DNA from: Tenacibaculum sp. M341
GTDB lineage: Bacteria > Bacteroidota > Bacteroidia > Flavobacteriales > Flavobacteriaceae
DNA: 64,000 nucleotides
NCBI RefSeq assembly: GCF_004337695.1
Contig: NZ_SJXJ01000002.1
Coordinates: forward strand, 186,001-250,000
Direction: 5' to 3'
Part shown: positions 52,006 to 61,718 of the stretch, piece after piece
How the letters are laid out: every line of letters starts with the position of its first letter
How positions within the stretch are numbered: the first letter of the stretch is position 1
Program-made: the position numbers and the translations under genes
Notes under the pieces: model-generated
The model's database searches: none
What the model saw: only the letters and a program-made list of their open reading frames with translations
What the model was told of the DNA's origin: nothing

Positions 52006-53235
52006 TTATCTATTCTGATCAAAAAATCCATTTCCAATACCTATAACTCTATCAAACAAACCTCCAAAAGGTTTGTAATAAACAATTACAGTGTATTCAT
52101 TCTCAGTTTCAAAAAAAGTTCCGTTAATTTCATTTAAATTGAACTGATCATTAGCGTCTTTAGTGGCGTATGTGTAATTATAAAAGCCTTGTTTTAGAAA
52201 AATAGAAGCCTCATAAAGATTAGATTCTTCGTTATAAGTCATTTTGTTTTCATTATCAAAAGCATAATTATTGAAGCTTCCATAAACATAAATGTCTTTG
52301 TTGTTGTAAAGTTCATCAGTTTCTAAAGTAAAATGCATTAAAGCATAATCGGCTTCAGAATCATCATCTTCACCATCTAAAGTTCTTATAGTAAAATCGC
52401 CATTAATATCAGGGTTATAAGTATAAGGTTTTTTTCTACGCTCTATATCTGTATATAAATAATTAAGGAAAATGTCTTGGCGCTCGGTTTTGGCAATATT
52501 CACATTCGTATTTCTTATTTGTTTATTATCAAAATTTAAAAACTCATTACCTCCCCAAAAGTTGGTTTTATTGGTGTAGTTGTAAATAAGTCTGTTATTG
52601 TTAATAAATTGAGGTGTAAGGTTGCTTAGTGTAGTATTCCAGTTGTTATTTTGTAATAAATGAACTTTTATTTCTTGAGCAGGGTTGTTTATTTGAAGTC
52701 CTCTATGATCTATTATAAATTGTACAGTTTGTTGCTGATTTAAAAATTCGGTATTTCTACTCCTAATAACATTTACACCAACAGTTGTTATGTTTTCATA
52801 AAAAACACATCTTCTTGTAAAAATAACTTCATCATCATCGTTTAAAACAGAAACAATATAATTACCACTTTTGGTTACTGTTGTATTTTGATTCGGAATT
52901 TTAACGCTGTAATGTGTGTAATTTTGAAGTGTATTAAAAGAATTACTTACATCAATAATATAATTTTGATCAAAACCATCTATGTATTGATTTACTTGTA
53001 AATTGCTTGGTTTCCAATCATAGGTCATATGTTCAATTTTGTATTGATATTCCTTGTTATCAGCCTCTAAATCATCAAAAGAAAGTTCTAAAACCGAACC
53101 TAATGGAACAAAAGCTTGTCTTGCATTTCCATGTAATGGTCTCAGTTGAATACTTTTAATAGTTTGACTGCTTGTTTGCAAAGCGAATATCAATGAAAAT
53201 ATATATGATGTCTTTCTGATTAAATCGTATATCAT
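52006..53235 (-). CDS. Type IX secretion system plug protein (DUF5103)
   Basis: 409 residues. A signal peptide (to about residue 23, SSQ) precedes the DUF5103 / T9SS plug fold: IKSIQLRPLHGNARQAFVPL, then EYQYKIEHMTYDWKPSNL and YIDGFDQNYI. In Flavobacterium johnsoniae the Plug protein closes the periplasmic end of the SprA translocon. Its presence fits the several T9SS cargo genes in the window. It is not next to other T9SS machine genes here. Confidence 0.9.
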   Translation of the reverse strand: MIYDLIRKTSYIFSLIFALQTSSQTIKSIQLRPLHGNARQAFVPLGSVLELSFDDLEADNKEYQYKIEHMTYDWKPSNLQVNQYIDGFDQNYIIDVSNSFNTLQNYTHYSVKIPNQNTTVTKSGNYIVSVLNDDDEVIFTRRCVFYENITTVGVNVIRSRNTEFLNQQQTVQFIIDHRGLQINNPAQEIKVHLLQNNNWNTTLSNLTPQFINNNRLIYNYTNKTNFWGGNEFLNFDNKQIRNTNVNIAKTERQDIFLNYLYTDIERRKKPYTYNPDINGDFTIRTLDGEDDDSEADYALMHFTLETDELYNNKDIYVYGSFNNYAFDNENKMTYNEESNLYEASIFLKQGFYNYTYATKDANDQFNLNEINGTFFETENEYTVIVYYKPFGGLFDRVIGIGNGFFDQNR

Positions 53236-53395
53236 TATTTAGTTTTTAGCCTAAGTTTTAAATAAACATTACAAATATGCTCATTTCTTTTTAGATAAAA
53301 CCTATCAAAAATAAAACCAAATCTGAACATATGTTATTTAGATTAATTAAGAATAACTATATATTAGCCCGCTAAAATGAAATGCTGTTAGGCAA

Positions 53396-56155
53396 ATGAG
53401 ATATTACTTTTTTCTATTTAGTGTGATGATTTTTGTGAGTATATCGGCACAAGTCAATATTAAAATTCATGTAAAAGATTCATTACATAGTCCTGTAAAA
53501 GATGCTTATGTATTATTGAATTCAAAGCCAAAATTAACAGGTCAAAACGGAGGGGTTTCATTTGTTGTAAAAAAAGGAACTTACCAACTTTCTGTAAATC
53601 ATATCGCATATGAAACTTTCAGTAAAAAGTTAGTTGTAGATAAAGATTTGGTTTTTTCTGTAGAGTTAAATGATAATAAAGAATTATTGCAAGAAGTAGT
53701 TGTTACGGCTAAAGAGTCAGATAATATTACATCTACTTCAGTTATTGATAAAAGAGCAATGTCTCATTTACAGCCTTCAAGTTTTTCTGATTTAATGAGT
53801 TTGTTGCCAGGTAATAATGTTGGTGCTCCAGTACTTACTTCTGCCAATAATTTGTTGTTGAGAGAAACGGGAGTTGGAGATCCAGATGGAAATTATACAA
53901 CATCTTCGTTAGGGATTTCTTTTTTAGTGGATGGTATGCCTATAAATACGAATGCAAACTTGCAACAAACTATTGGTTCTAGTTTTGCAATTAATCCAAT
54001 TGGAGGTCAAGTAGATCAAAGTAGAAGAACAGTTCGTACAGGAGTAGATATGCGAGCAATCTCAACTGATGATATTGAAACAGTTGAAGTTGTTAGAGGA
54101 GTTGCTTCAGCTAAGTATGGTGATTTAAGTAGTGGTTTAATAAGGATAAAAAGAAAAAACGGAGAAACTAGGTGGAATGCTAGGGTTAAATCAGACGGAT
54201 TTAGTAAGTTGTTTTATTTAGGTAAAGGATATTATTTTGATAAATCTAATCTTGGTTTCAATTTTAATCTTGGTTATTTAGATGCAAAATCAGATCCTCG
54301 AAACGAATTAGAAAATTACGAAAGAATTACAGCCTCTGTACGTTTGCAAAAAACATTTGAAACAGTTCACCCGTTAACGTGGAATTTAAACATTGACTAT
54401 ACTGGTACAGTTGATGGTGAAGAAACAGACCCTGATATTGGTATTGAAAATCTGGATAAATACAAATCTTCTTATAGTAATGTTCGCTTATCAAATGAGT
54501 TGAACATGGATTTTTCTGAAGGGTTTTTAAGAAATCTGAATTTTAAGGTAAATGTTAATTCATCAAATGATAGAATAGAGCAAACAAGATGGCGTCAATT
54601 AACAAGTGCTACTTCACTATCTGTAAATACAGAAGAAGGTGAAGGATATGGAATCTTTTTAGAGCCAAGTTATCTGTCTCATATAATTATTGACGGAAAA
54701 CCTTTAGATATTTTTTCTGATTTATCAAGTGTATTTGAGTTCAATACGTTTTCAGTAAAAAACAAATTATCAGCTGGTTTTAATTATTCATATTCAAAAA
54801 ATAATGGATTAGGTCAGATTTATGACATAACTAGGCCTCCAACCTCAACAGGATTTATTTTAGCTAGACCAAGGGCTTTTAAAGATATTCCTGCAATGCA
54901 AAATGTGGCTTTTTATGTTGAAGATATAATGAGTTGGAGTTTAAATAAAACCATTTTTACATTAAGAGCAGGAGTTAGAGGAAATTCAATAGTCGGATTG
55001 GATGATAATTATGAGATTAACGGAAAGTTGTTTGTAAATCCTAGATTGAATTTAAAAGTAGATTTGCCCAAAATAAATTTTTCTAAAGGAAGAGCATTAG
55101 CTGTTAATATTACAGCAGGTTATGGTAAGCAGCATAAGTTACCAACACAAAATATGTTGTTTCCGCAAGATAGAGTAGTAGATTTTGAACAGTTGAATTA
55201 TTTTCATCCAAATGAAGAATTTAGAAGAGTTCATTACCAAACCTATATTTTTCCACAAGTTAATTATAGAATAAAACCAGCTTTAAACACAAAAAAAGAG
55301 ATCCGTTTAGGGTTGAATTATGATTATCATTCTTTGTATGTCACCTATTTTGATGAGAAAATGTCGTCTGGTTTCAGAAACGTTTCTCAAAAGCATAATG
55401 CAACTTACAAAGTATACGATACATCTGGTTTAGATCCAAATATAATAACAGAGGCACCTGCTGTTGAAAATTTACCTTTCACTGAAGTTGATGCACAAAT
55501 TTTAACAGCACAAGAGAGTAATGGAAGTGCTATTTATAAAAGAGGAATAGAATTTCAGTACACAGGAAAACGATTCAAAGGAATCAATACTCGTTTTACG
55601 ATAACTGGAGCTTGGTTTAAAACTGAATACACTAATTCTTTACCGTTTTTAGCCTTTGCAGAAAATAGAACTATTAATGGTGTCTTCCATTCTAATATTG
55701 GAGTGTATCAAGATGATGATTCATTCTTAAAAGAAGCATTACAAACAAGTATTACTGCGGATACGTACTTTCAAAAATTAGGATTAACAACTTCTTTTAG
55801 AACAGATGTTAATTGGTATGCAACTTCGCTATCATCAGATAAAAGTAGAGTCCCTTTTCAGTATATAAATGAAGCAGGTGAGGTTTTTCCTTATACCGAT
55901 GTTGAAGCGAATGATCCAATATTGCAGTCATTAATAAGAGCTGCTACAGGCAGTAATAATAATCTTAGAAGAACTCCTTTAGCGTTAAGTGCACATTTAA
56001 AAATATCCAAAAAATTCTACAAAAATTTCACAGTATCCATGTATATGAATAATCTCTTTAATTATTTTGAAATAAATGATATAGATGATGAATTAGCAGG
56101 TCAAAGACAATTTGTAGATCCTTATTTCGGAATGGAAATGAACGTCAAATTTTAA
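53396..56155 (+). CDS. TonB-dependent receptor
   Basis: 919 residues. A signal peptide (to about residue 20, SAQ), a carboxypeptidase-regulatory-like N-terminal domain (about 22-95), a TonB plug (about 105-250; LLPGNNVGAPVLTSANNLLL, SFLVDGMPINTN, DIETVEVVRGVASAKYGDLS) and a C-terminal beta barrel ending in MEMNVKF with the usual terminal Phe. Imports large ligands with TonB energy. The two following genes (DUF4876, DUF6850) form an operon with it. Ligand unknown. Confidence 0.93.
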   Translation: MRYYFFLFSVMIFVSISAQVNIKIHVKDSLHSPVKDAYVLLNSKPKLTGQNGGVSFVVKKGTYQLSVNHIAYETFSKKLVVDKDLVFSVELNDNKELLQEVVVTAKESDNITSTSVIDKRAMSHLQPSSFSDLMSLLPGNNVGAPVLTSANNLLLRETGVGDPDGNYTTSSLGISFLVDGMPINTNANLQQTIGSSFAINPIGGQVDQSRRTVRTGVDMRAISTDDIETVEVVRGVASAKYGDLSSGLIRIKRKNGETRWNARVKSDGFSKLFYLGKGYYFDKSNLGFNFNLGYLDAKSDPRNELENYERITASVRLQKTFETVHPLTWNLNIDYTGTVDGEETDPDIGIENLDKYKSSYSNVRLSNELNMDFSEGFLRNLNFKVNVNSSNDRIEQTRWRQLTSATSLSVNTEEGEGYGIFLEPSYLSHIIIDGKPLDIFSDLSSVFEFNTFSVKNKLSAGFNYSYSKNNGLGQIYDITRPPTSTGFILARPRAFKDIPAMQNVAFYVEDIMSWSLNKTIFTLRAGVRGNSIVGLDDNYEINGKLFVNPRLNLKVDLPKINFSKGRALAVNITAGYGKQHKLPTQNMLFPQDRVVDFEQLNYFHPNEEFRRVHYQTYIFPQVNYRIKPALNTKKEIRLGLNYDYHSLYVTYFDEKMSSGFRNVSQKHNATYKVYDTSGLDPNIITEAPAVENLPFTEVDAQILTAQESNGSAIYKRGIEFQYTGKRFKGINTRFTITGAWFKTEYTNSLPFLAFAENRTINGVFHSNIGVYQDDDSFLKEALQTSITADTYFQKLGLTTSFRTDVNWYATSLSSDKSRVPFQYINEAGEVFPYTDVEANDPILQSLIRAATGSNNNLRRTPLALSAHLKISKKFYKNFTVSMYMNNLFNYFEINDIDDELAGQRQFVDPYFGMEMNVKF

Positions 56156-56182
56156 ACATAATTATATAAATAATCAATCATA

Positions 56183-57391
56183 ATGAAGTATATCAAACAT
56201 TTTTTAATGTTGGCTTTAGCAGTTGTTTTTTTTACTGCGTGTAGCGAAGATCCTATAGTTGTAGCAAAGCAAACAAATGCAACTATTAATTTGTTAAATC
56301 CATCAGAATCGGTAGATATTACATCTTTTGAAGGTGCTATTATTACTTTCACAGAATTAAATACTAAAACAACAACAAGTAAAAGAATAGATAATAATGT
56401 TGTTGAGTTGACATTAAATCAAGGAAGTTATGAGGTTTCTATAAATGGAGGAGTGAAGTATAGCCTAAATGGTGAAGAGCAAGAAGGAAATATTGGAGCT
56501 TTTGTAAGTGAATTAAATTTTATAGAAGATGAGCAAACTGAAGATGTTCAGCTGTCATTAAAATCATTTAGTAAAGATTTTATTATTGAAGAGATTTTCT
56601 TTACAGGTTCTTTAGCTCCAGATGGAAGTTCTTATGGAGGTGATAAGTATTTTAAGTTATATAATAATACTGATGAAGTGTTATATGCTGATGGTTTATT
56701 GCTTGTTCAGTCAAGGTTTTTAACTGTTGATAAACAAGATTATTCTCCAAATGTAATGCCTGAAGCTTATACAGTAGGTTCAATGGTGCAATTGCCAGGT
56801 TCAGGAACTGAATATCCAATTGAAGCAGGGAAATCTTTAATTGTTGCAATGGATGGAATAAACCATGTAGAGCTTAATGCAAATTCTATTGATTTAAGTA
56901 CGGCTAATTTTGAAATATTTAATGATGGTTTTGGAGATGTAGATAGCCCAACTGTTACAAATGCGACTAATTTAGTAGAAAATATTTTTCCTCATGGTAG
57001 AGGATTTGATGGTTATGCTATTGCTAGATTTCCAGAAGGAGTAACAGCAGATAGTTATTTAGCAGATGCTACTAATAAATATGATTATGACTGGACATTA
57101 GTGTTTGGAACTTTTTCATTTGATGAGTCAGCTACAAGCTTTAAATTACCTAATGAATGGATTTTAGATGCGGTTAATTTAAGTGTTGAGTCGGAGTTCC
57201 AGTGGATTGTAACTGATCCTTCTTTAGATAGTAGTTATACATATTGTGGTAAAGTTGATAGAGACGATACTCGTTTTGGAAAGTCAGTTAGAAGAAAGGT
57301 ATTACAAGAGGTTGACGGAGTTCGTTTATTGCAAGATACCAATAATTCAGCAGTAGATTTTATTCCAGAAGCAAGTCTTTCTTTAAAATAA
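56183..57391 (+). CDS. DUF4876 lipoprotein
   Basis: 402 residues. A lipoprotein signal peptide (VVFFTAC, Cys20) precedes a DUF4876-like domain (about 130-402; DGSSYGGDKYFKLYNNTDEV, GSGTEYPIEAGKSLIVAMDG, FPHGRGFDGYA). The N-terminal part resembles an Ig-like or transthyretin-like region. Starts 27 bp after the TonB receptor and is its predicted surface-exposed partner, by analogy with SusD/HmuY-type lipoproteins. Ligand unknown. Confidence 0.85.
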   Translation: MKYIKHFLMLALAVVFFTACSEDPIVVAKQTNATINLLNPSESVDITSFEGAIITFTELNTKTTTSKRIDNNVVELTLNQGSYEVSINGGVKYSLNGEEQEGNIGAFVSELNFIEDEQTEDVQLSLKSFSKDFIIEEIFFTGSLAPDGSSYGGDKYFKLYNNTDEVLYADGLLLVQSRFLTVDKQDYSPNVMPEAYTVGSMVQLPGSGTEYPIEAGKSLIVAMDGINHVELNANSIDLSTANFEIFNDGFGDVDSPTVTNATNLVENIFPHGRGFDGYAIARFPEGVTADSYLADATNKYDYDWTLVFGTFSFDESATSFKLPNEWILDAVNLSVESEFQWIVTDPSLDSSYTYCGKVDRDDTRFGKSVRRKVLQEVDGVRLLQDTNNSAVDFIPEASLSLK

Positions 57392-57422
57392 ATAAAAGTA
57401 AGTTGTTTTAATAATTATAGTG

Positions 57423-58940
57423 ATGAGAATGAGAAAAGTGCTTTTAGTTTTTATGTGTGTGTTATGTGGGGTTATTTATGCACAAGATGATAATAAAGAT
57501 ATCTTTGTTAAAATAAAACAAGATCATAACGAGAAGCAGTTTTTTAAAAGTGTTTTCGAAAACCCTGCGTTAATGCCTGTTTTTGGAAAATATAAATTCT
57601 CGAAAATTAAAGCAACATATTCAAAATTAAAAGATGAAGCTTATTTGATTCAAAAGCCCAATCAAGAAGAGAATGTACAGTTGTCGGCTTCATCTTTTTT
57701 TCCTACAGATAGTGTAACTACTCTTTGGGGTAAAGTATCTTATCAGAACTTAAAACAAAGAAATGTTGTTTTAAATGAATCTATAGATTACGACTTATTG
57801 TATCCTTATTTAACAGCAGACACTGTTGGTGGCGATTTAAATAATGAAAAATATTATTTTTCTGGAGGTTATGCCAAAACTCTAGGTAAAGTTAATCTAG
57901 GGGCTTTTTTAAGTTATAGAGCAACGTTGGCTAGTAGAAGTAGAGACCCTAGAGTTCGCAATGTTAGTTCAGATTTAGAATTGAAAGCAGGGATTGCTTT
58001 TAATGATTTTATTGGTAGTTATGTAGGTGCTTATGCAAACTATCAAAAGTATTCTCAATCGAATAGTTTACGTTTTTTTAGTATCATAAGTAACCCTGTG
58101 GTATATCATTTAAATGGATTAGGATATTTTAATAGCTTGTTAAGAGGATCAAGGTTAGATGCTTTTTATGAGGGGAGTGGTTATGGAGCGGGATTTCAAT
58201 TTTCTCCAACCAAAAATCAAGATATCTGGTTTACTCTAGATTACAAACAATTAGAAATAGGGAAGTTTATTACAGAGGAGTTGAGTACACAATCATCAGT
58301 TTTAACAAATCGTAATTTAGATGTTCATCTCCTTAAATTATTTAAAAGAGAAAACTCTTCAACTTTAGGAGTAAAACTTAGTTACAGAAGTTCAGAAAAA
58401 GTAGGTGTAGAGTCTATTCTTTCAGCAAGAAATGGAATAGGCTTACAAATTTTAGCTCAAAATGAGAACTATTTGTTAAAAAATAATACTTACGAGTTAA
58501 GTGGACTTTATTTAAAAGAAAAAAGAAACAGTTTATTAAGTGTTACTCCTTATGTGAATTATCAGCAATACAATGAAGATTATCTTTTAGTCAGAAGTTT
58601 TCAGTATTTCGATTATTTGAGTTTTGGTGTTAATTCTCATTATTTAAATAAGATCAATAACAAAACTATTTTTTCATGCTCCTTGAACTTAAAATATAAA
58701 TCAGTGTTGGAAGGAAGCTCTTTGTTAAGAAACGATTCTGAAATTTCTTTGTCAAATATGGTAGCTTCTAACTTTAATTTTCTGTCATCAGGTTTTTCTC
58801 AAGCTGACATTAATTTAAAGATCGATTATAAATTAAAAGAAGACTTAAATCTTTTTTGGAGTGTAAATAGTAATCTTTTATTGTTTGAAGAAAATCGTTT
58901 AAATTATTATTACTCAATTTCTACAGGAATTAGTTTCTAA
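57423..58940 (+). CDS. DUF6850-like outer-membrane beta-barrel protein
   Basis: About 505 residues from the ATG at 57423; the GTG at 57420 is one codon earlier. A signal peptide (to about residue 20, VIYAQ) precedes a region of alternating aromatic strands from about residue 60 to the C-terminus (ending ISTGISF, terminal Phe), typical of an outer-membrane barrel. Belongs to the group I recall as DUF6850, found next to TonB receptor/DUF4876 pairs. Third gene of that operon; a strong terminator follows. Confidence 0.82.
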   Translation: MRMRKVLLVFMCVLCGVIYAQDDNKDIFVKIKQDHNEKQFFKSVFENPALMPVFGKYKFSKIKATYSKLKDEAYLIQKPNQEENVQLSASSFFPTDSVTTLWGKVSYQNLKQRNVVLNESIDYDLLYPYLTADTVGGDLNNEKYYFSGGYAKTLGKVNLGAFLSYRATLASRSRDPRVRNVSSDLELKAGIAFNDFIGSYVGAYANYQKYSQSNSLRFFSIISNPVVYHLNGLGYFNSLLRGSRLDAFYEGSGYGAGFQFSPTKNQDIWFTLDYKQLEIGKFITEELSTQSSVLTNRNLDVHLLKLFKRENSSTLGVKLSYRSSEKVGVESILSARNGIGLQILAQNENYLLKNNTYELSGLYLKEKRNSLLSVTPYVNYQQYNEDYLLVRSFQYFDYLSFGVNSHYLNKINNKTIFSCSLNLKYKSVLEGSSLLRNDSEISLSNMVASNFNFLSSGFSQADINLKIDYKLKEDLNLFWSVNSNLLLFEENRLNYYYSISTGISF

Positions 58941-58958
58941 GTAATTATTAACGTTTCA

Positions 58959-58999
58959 AAAAAGAAAATCCATTTAATTTTTAAATGGATTTTCTTTTT
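58959..58999 (+). terminator. Intrinsic terminator of the TonB receptor/DUF4876/DUF6850 operon
   Basis: An 18-bp perfect stem (58959-58976 with 58982-58999) with a 5-nt loop and a T-tract within its descending arm (58995-58999) follows the stop codon at 58940 by 18 bp. Confidence 0.9.
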
Positions 59000-59117
59000 G
59001 CTATTCAATCAGATCAGAATTAGATTATTTCTGTTTCTTTTAATTTAGAATGGATATAAATAGTTGTCTTAAGTCGAGATAAGAAACCAAATCCTTACAG
59101 AAAAACTACAAAATGAG

Positions 59118-59125
59118 TAAATTTG
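59118..59125 (+). promoter_or_regulatory. Candidate -7 box (TAAATTTG) of the nqr operon
   Basis: An exact TAnnTTTG match 34 bp upstream of the nqrA ATG, predicting a leader of about 25-28 nt. No -33 TTG at the usual distance. Confidence 0.45.
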
Positions 59126-59159
59126 CGTGTTTTAAAGAAAATCAAATCATATTGTTACT

Positions 59160-60506
59160 ATGTCAAAAGACATCCGTATAAAAAAAGGGCTTGATATAAA
59201 GCTCGTTGGTGAAGCAAAACAAGTAACTACCGAACTTCCAATAGGTGGTGTGTTTGCAGTAAAACCAGATGATTTTCACGGTGTAATCCCAAAGATTTTA
59301 GCGAAAGAAGGAACAGAAGTAAAAGCAGGTCAAGCTCTATTTTATGATAAGAGTGATGAACGTATTTTATTTCCAAGTCCTGTGAGTGGTAAAATTACTG
59401 AGATTGTTCGTGGAGCTCGTAGAAAAGTTTTAGAGATAAAAATTACAACTAGCGAAACTCAAGACTACAAAGATTTCGGTAAAGTTGACGTAGAAAGTAT
59501 GTCGGCTGAAGAAATTAAGAGTCATTTATTTGCTTCTGGTTGCTGGCCATTTGTAAAACAACGTCCATACGATGTTGTAGCAAATCCAAATCAAGCACCA
59601 AAAGCAATTTTTGTTTCAGGGCATGCGAGTGCTCCTTTAGCTGCAGATTTTGATTATGTTTTACAAGGTAAAGAAGCTGAATTACAAGCTGCTTTAACTG
59701 CATTATCTAAATTGACTGAAGGAAAAGTTCATGTGTCTGTAGGTTCTTCAAATTCACCTTTAAAAGGAATGAAGAATGTTGAGTTACACAATGTTTCTGG
59801 ACCACACCCAGTTGGAAATGTAAGTACACAAATAGCTCAGGTTGATCCTATCAACAAAGGAGAAGTTGTTTGGGTTGTTGCAGCTCACGATTTAGTGGTA
59901 ATAGGAGAATTATTGTTAACCGGTGAACTTCACGTAAAGCGTACTGTTGCATTAACAGGTTCTAAAATAAATGAACCAAAATATGTTACAGCATATGCAG
60001 GAGCTCAAATTGGAGATGTTGTAAAAGGAAACTTAAACAACGATAATACACGTGTAATAAGTGGAAACGTTCTTAGTGGTTTACAAGCATCTGAAGAAGG
60101 TTTCTTAGGGTATTATGATAATCAAATTACAGCAATTCCAGAAGGAGACGATTATGAGTTCTTTGGTTGGAATAAACCTGTTTTTAACAAAATATCTACT
60201 TCTAGAGCATTAACTTTCTCTTGGTTGAATCCAAAGAAGAAATATGATTTAAATACAAATACTAACGGAGAGCATAGAGCTTTTGTAGTTACTGGATCAT
60301 ATGAAGAAGTATTTCCTTTAGATATTTATCCGATGCAATTATTAAAAGCATGTATGTATAAAGATTTAGATGAGATGGAAGGATTAGGAGCTTATGAAGT
60401 AGCACCAGAAGACTTCGCGTTAACAGAATTTATTTGTGTATCGAAACAACCTCACCAAAGCATAATTCGTAAGGGATTAGATTTAATGAGAGAAGAACTA
60501 GGATAA
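59160..60506 (+). CDS. nqrA: Na+-translocating NADH:quinone reductase subunit A
   Basis: 448 residues. Typical NqrA: KKGLDIKLVGEAKQ near the start, FHGVIPKILAKEGTEVKAGQ, FPSPVSGKITEIVRGARRKV, SGHASAPLAADFDYVLQGK and a C-terminal ECFCS-type region (here ALTEFICVSKQPHQ). Peripheral cytosolic subunit of the Na+-pumping NADH dehydrogenase. First gene of the operon; nqrB starts 4 bp later. Confidence 0.96.
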   Translation: MSKDIRIKKGLDIKLVGEAKQVTTELPIGGVFAVKPDDFHGVIPKILAKEGTEVKAGQALFYDKSDERILFPSPVSGKITEIVRGARRKVLEIKITTSETQDYKDFGKVDVESMSAEEIKSHLFASGCWPFVKQRPYDVVANPNQAPKAIFVSGHASAPLAADFDYVLQGKEAELQAALTALSKLTEGKVHVSVGSSNSPLKGMKNVELHNVSGPHPVGNVSTQIAQVDPINKGEVVWVVAAHDLVVIGELLLTGELHVKRTVALTGSKINEPKYVTAYAGAQIGDVVKGNLNNDNTRVISGNVLSGLQASEEGFLGYYDNQITAIPEGDDYEFFGWNKPVFNKISTSRALTFSWLNPKKKYDLNTNTNGEHRAFVVTGSYEEVFPLDIYPMQLLKACMYKDLDEMEGLGAYEVAPEDFALTEFICVSKQPHQSIIRKGLDLMREELG

Positions 60507-60510
60507 GATT

Positions 60511-61716
60511 ATGGGCTTAAAACAAAATTTACATAATTTAAAAGAAAAGTATAAAGGAACCAAAATGGCACCGCTATTCAATGGTTTTCATACTTTTTTA
60601 TACTTGCCAAATGAGACAACTCATGGAGGAACTCATATTAAAGGGGCAGACGATTTAAAACGTACAATGAATACAGTAATCATGGCTTTAATTCCATGTT
60701 TAATATTCGGTATGTTTAATGCAGGTTACCAACACCATGTAGCTACAGGAGAAGTAGAGAGAGTTACAGGTTTTTTTAGTGGTAATTTTTGGAACTTAAG
60801 TAATTTAGGAGTAGGACTTATTAAAGTTTTACCTTTAGTTGTTGTTTCTTACGTAGTAGGATTGGCAATAGAATTCGTGTTTTGTATTATCAAAGGACAC
60901 GAAATTGAAGAAGGATACTTAGTAACAGGTATGTTAGTACCTTTAATAGTACCTGTAGATTTACCTTTATGGATGTTAGCTGTAGCAGTTGCTTTTGGTG
61001 TAGTTATAGGTAAAGAAGTATTTGGTGGTACTGGAATGAATATTTTAAATCCAGCTTTAACAATCCGTGCGTTTTTATTCTTCGCATATCCAACTTGGAT
61101 GTCAGGAGATAAAGTATGGGTGCACGATGCAGTAGCAAGAGCAGGTCAAGCTGATGCTATTTCTGGTGAAACAATTTTAGGTAGTTACGCACAAAATCAA
61201 GAAGTTGCTTATTCAATTTCAGATATGTTTTTCGGATTTATTCCAGGTTCTGTAGGTGAAACTTCTACATTCTTAATTTTATTAGGAGCTGCTTTTTTAA
61301 TTTTTACTAAAATTGGTAGTTGGAGAATTATTGTATCTACGTTTTTAGGAGCTGCAGTTATGGGATTAATCTTTAATTTGATTGCTTCTAATGGAATTAT
61401 TGCTGATGGTAGTAAGTTTTATGGATTAATGAGTACAGACTGGTGGCAACACTTAATTATTGGTGGTTTAGCATTTGGTGCAGTATATATGGCAACAGAT
61501 CCAGTTACAGCTTCACAAACTAATAAAGGTAAATGGATATATGGTTTCTTAATCGGATTCTTATCTATTATGATTAGAGTTTTCAACCCTGCATATCCAG
61601 AAGGAGTATTCTTAGCAATCTTATTAATGAATGTATTTGCTCCAACCATTGATCATTACGTAGTACAAGGTAATGTAAAGAGAAGATTAAAACGTTTAAA
61701 AGCTAAAACAGCATAA
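60511..61716 (+). CDS. nqrB: Na+-translocating NADH:quinone reductase subunit B
   Basis: 401 residues, about nine TM segments. The FMN-attachment region reads SGETILG with Thr221 as the predicted covalent FMN site (SGAT-type motif with Glu in place of Ala). Other family landmarks: FGGTGMNILNPALTIRAFLF, TDWWQHLIIGG and ATDPVTASQT. Carries FMN and riboflavin in the electron path. nqrC starts 2 bp after it. Confidence 0.96.
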   Translation: MGLKQNLHNLKEKYKGTKMAPLFNGFHTFLYLPNETTHGGTHIKGADDLKRTMNTVIMALIPCLIFGMFNAGYQHHVATGEVERVTGFFSGNFWNLSNLGVGLIKVLPLVVVSYVVGLAIEFVFCIIKGHEIEEGYLVTGMLVPLIVPVDLPLWMLAVAVAFGVVIGKEVFGGTGMNILNPALTIRAFLFFAYPTWMSGDKVWVHDAVARAGQADAISGETILGSYAQNQEVAYSISDMFFGFIPGSVGETSTFLILLGAAFLIFTKIGSWRIIVSTFLGAAVMGLIFNLIASNGIIADGSKFYGLMSTDWWQHLIIGGLAFGAVYMATDPVTASQTNKGKWIYGFLIGFLSIMIRVFNPAYPEGVFLAILLMNVFAPTIDHYVVQGNVKRRLKRLKAKTA

Positions 61717-61718
61717 TT

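Noticed and set aside
59515-59703. Minus-strand ORF inside nqrA and similar antisense ORFs inside nqrB and nqrC
   Set aside because: Overlap conserved coding regions with no independent support.
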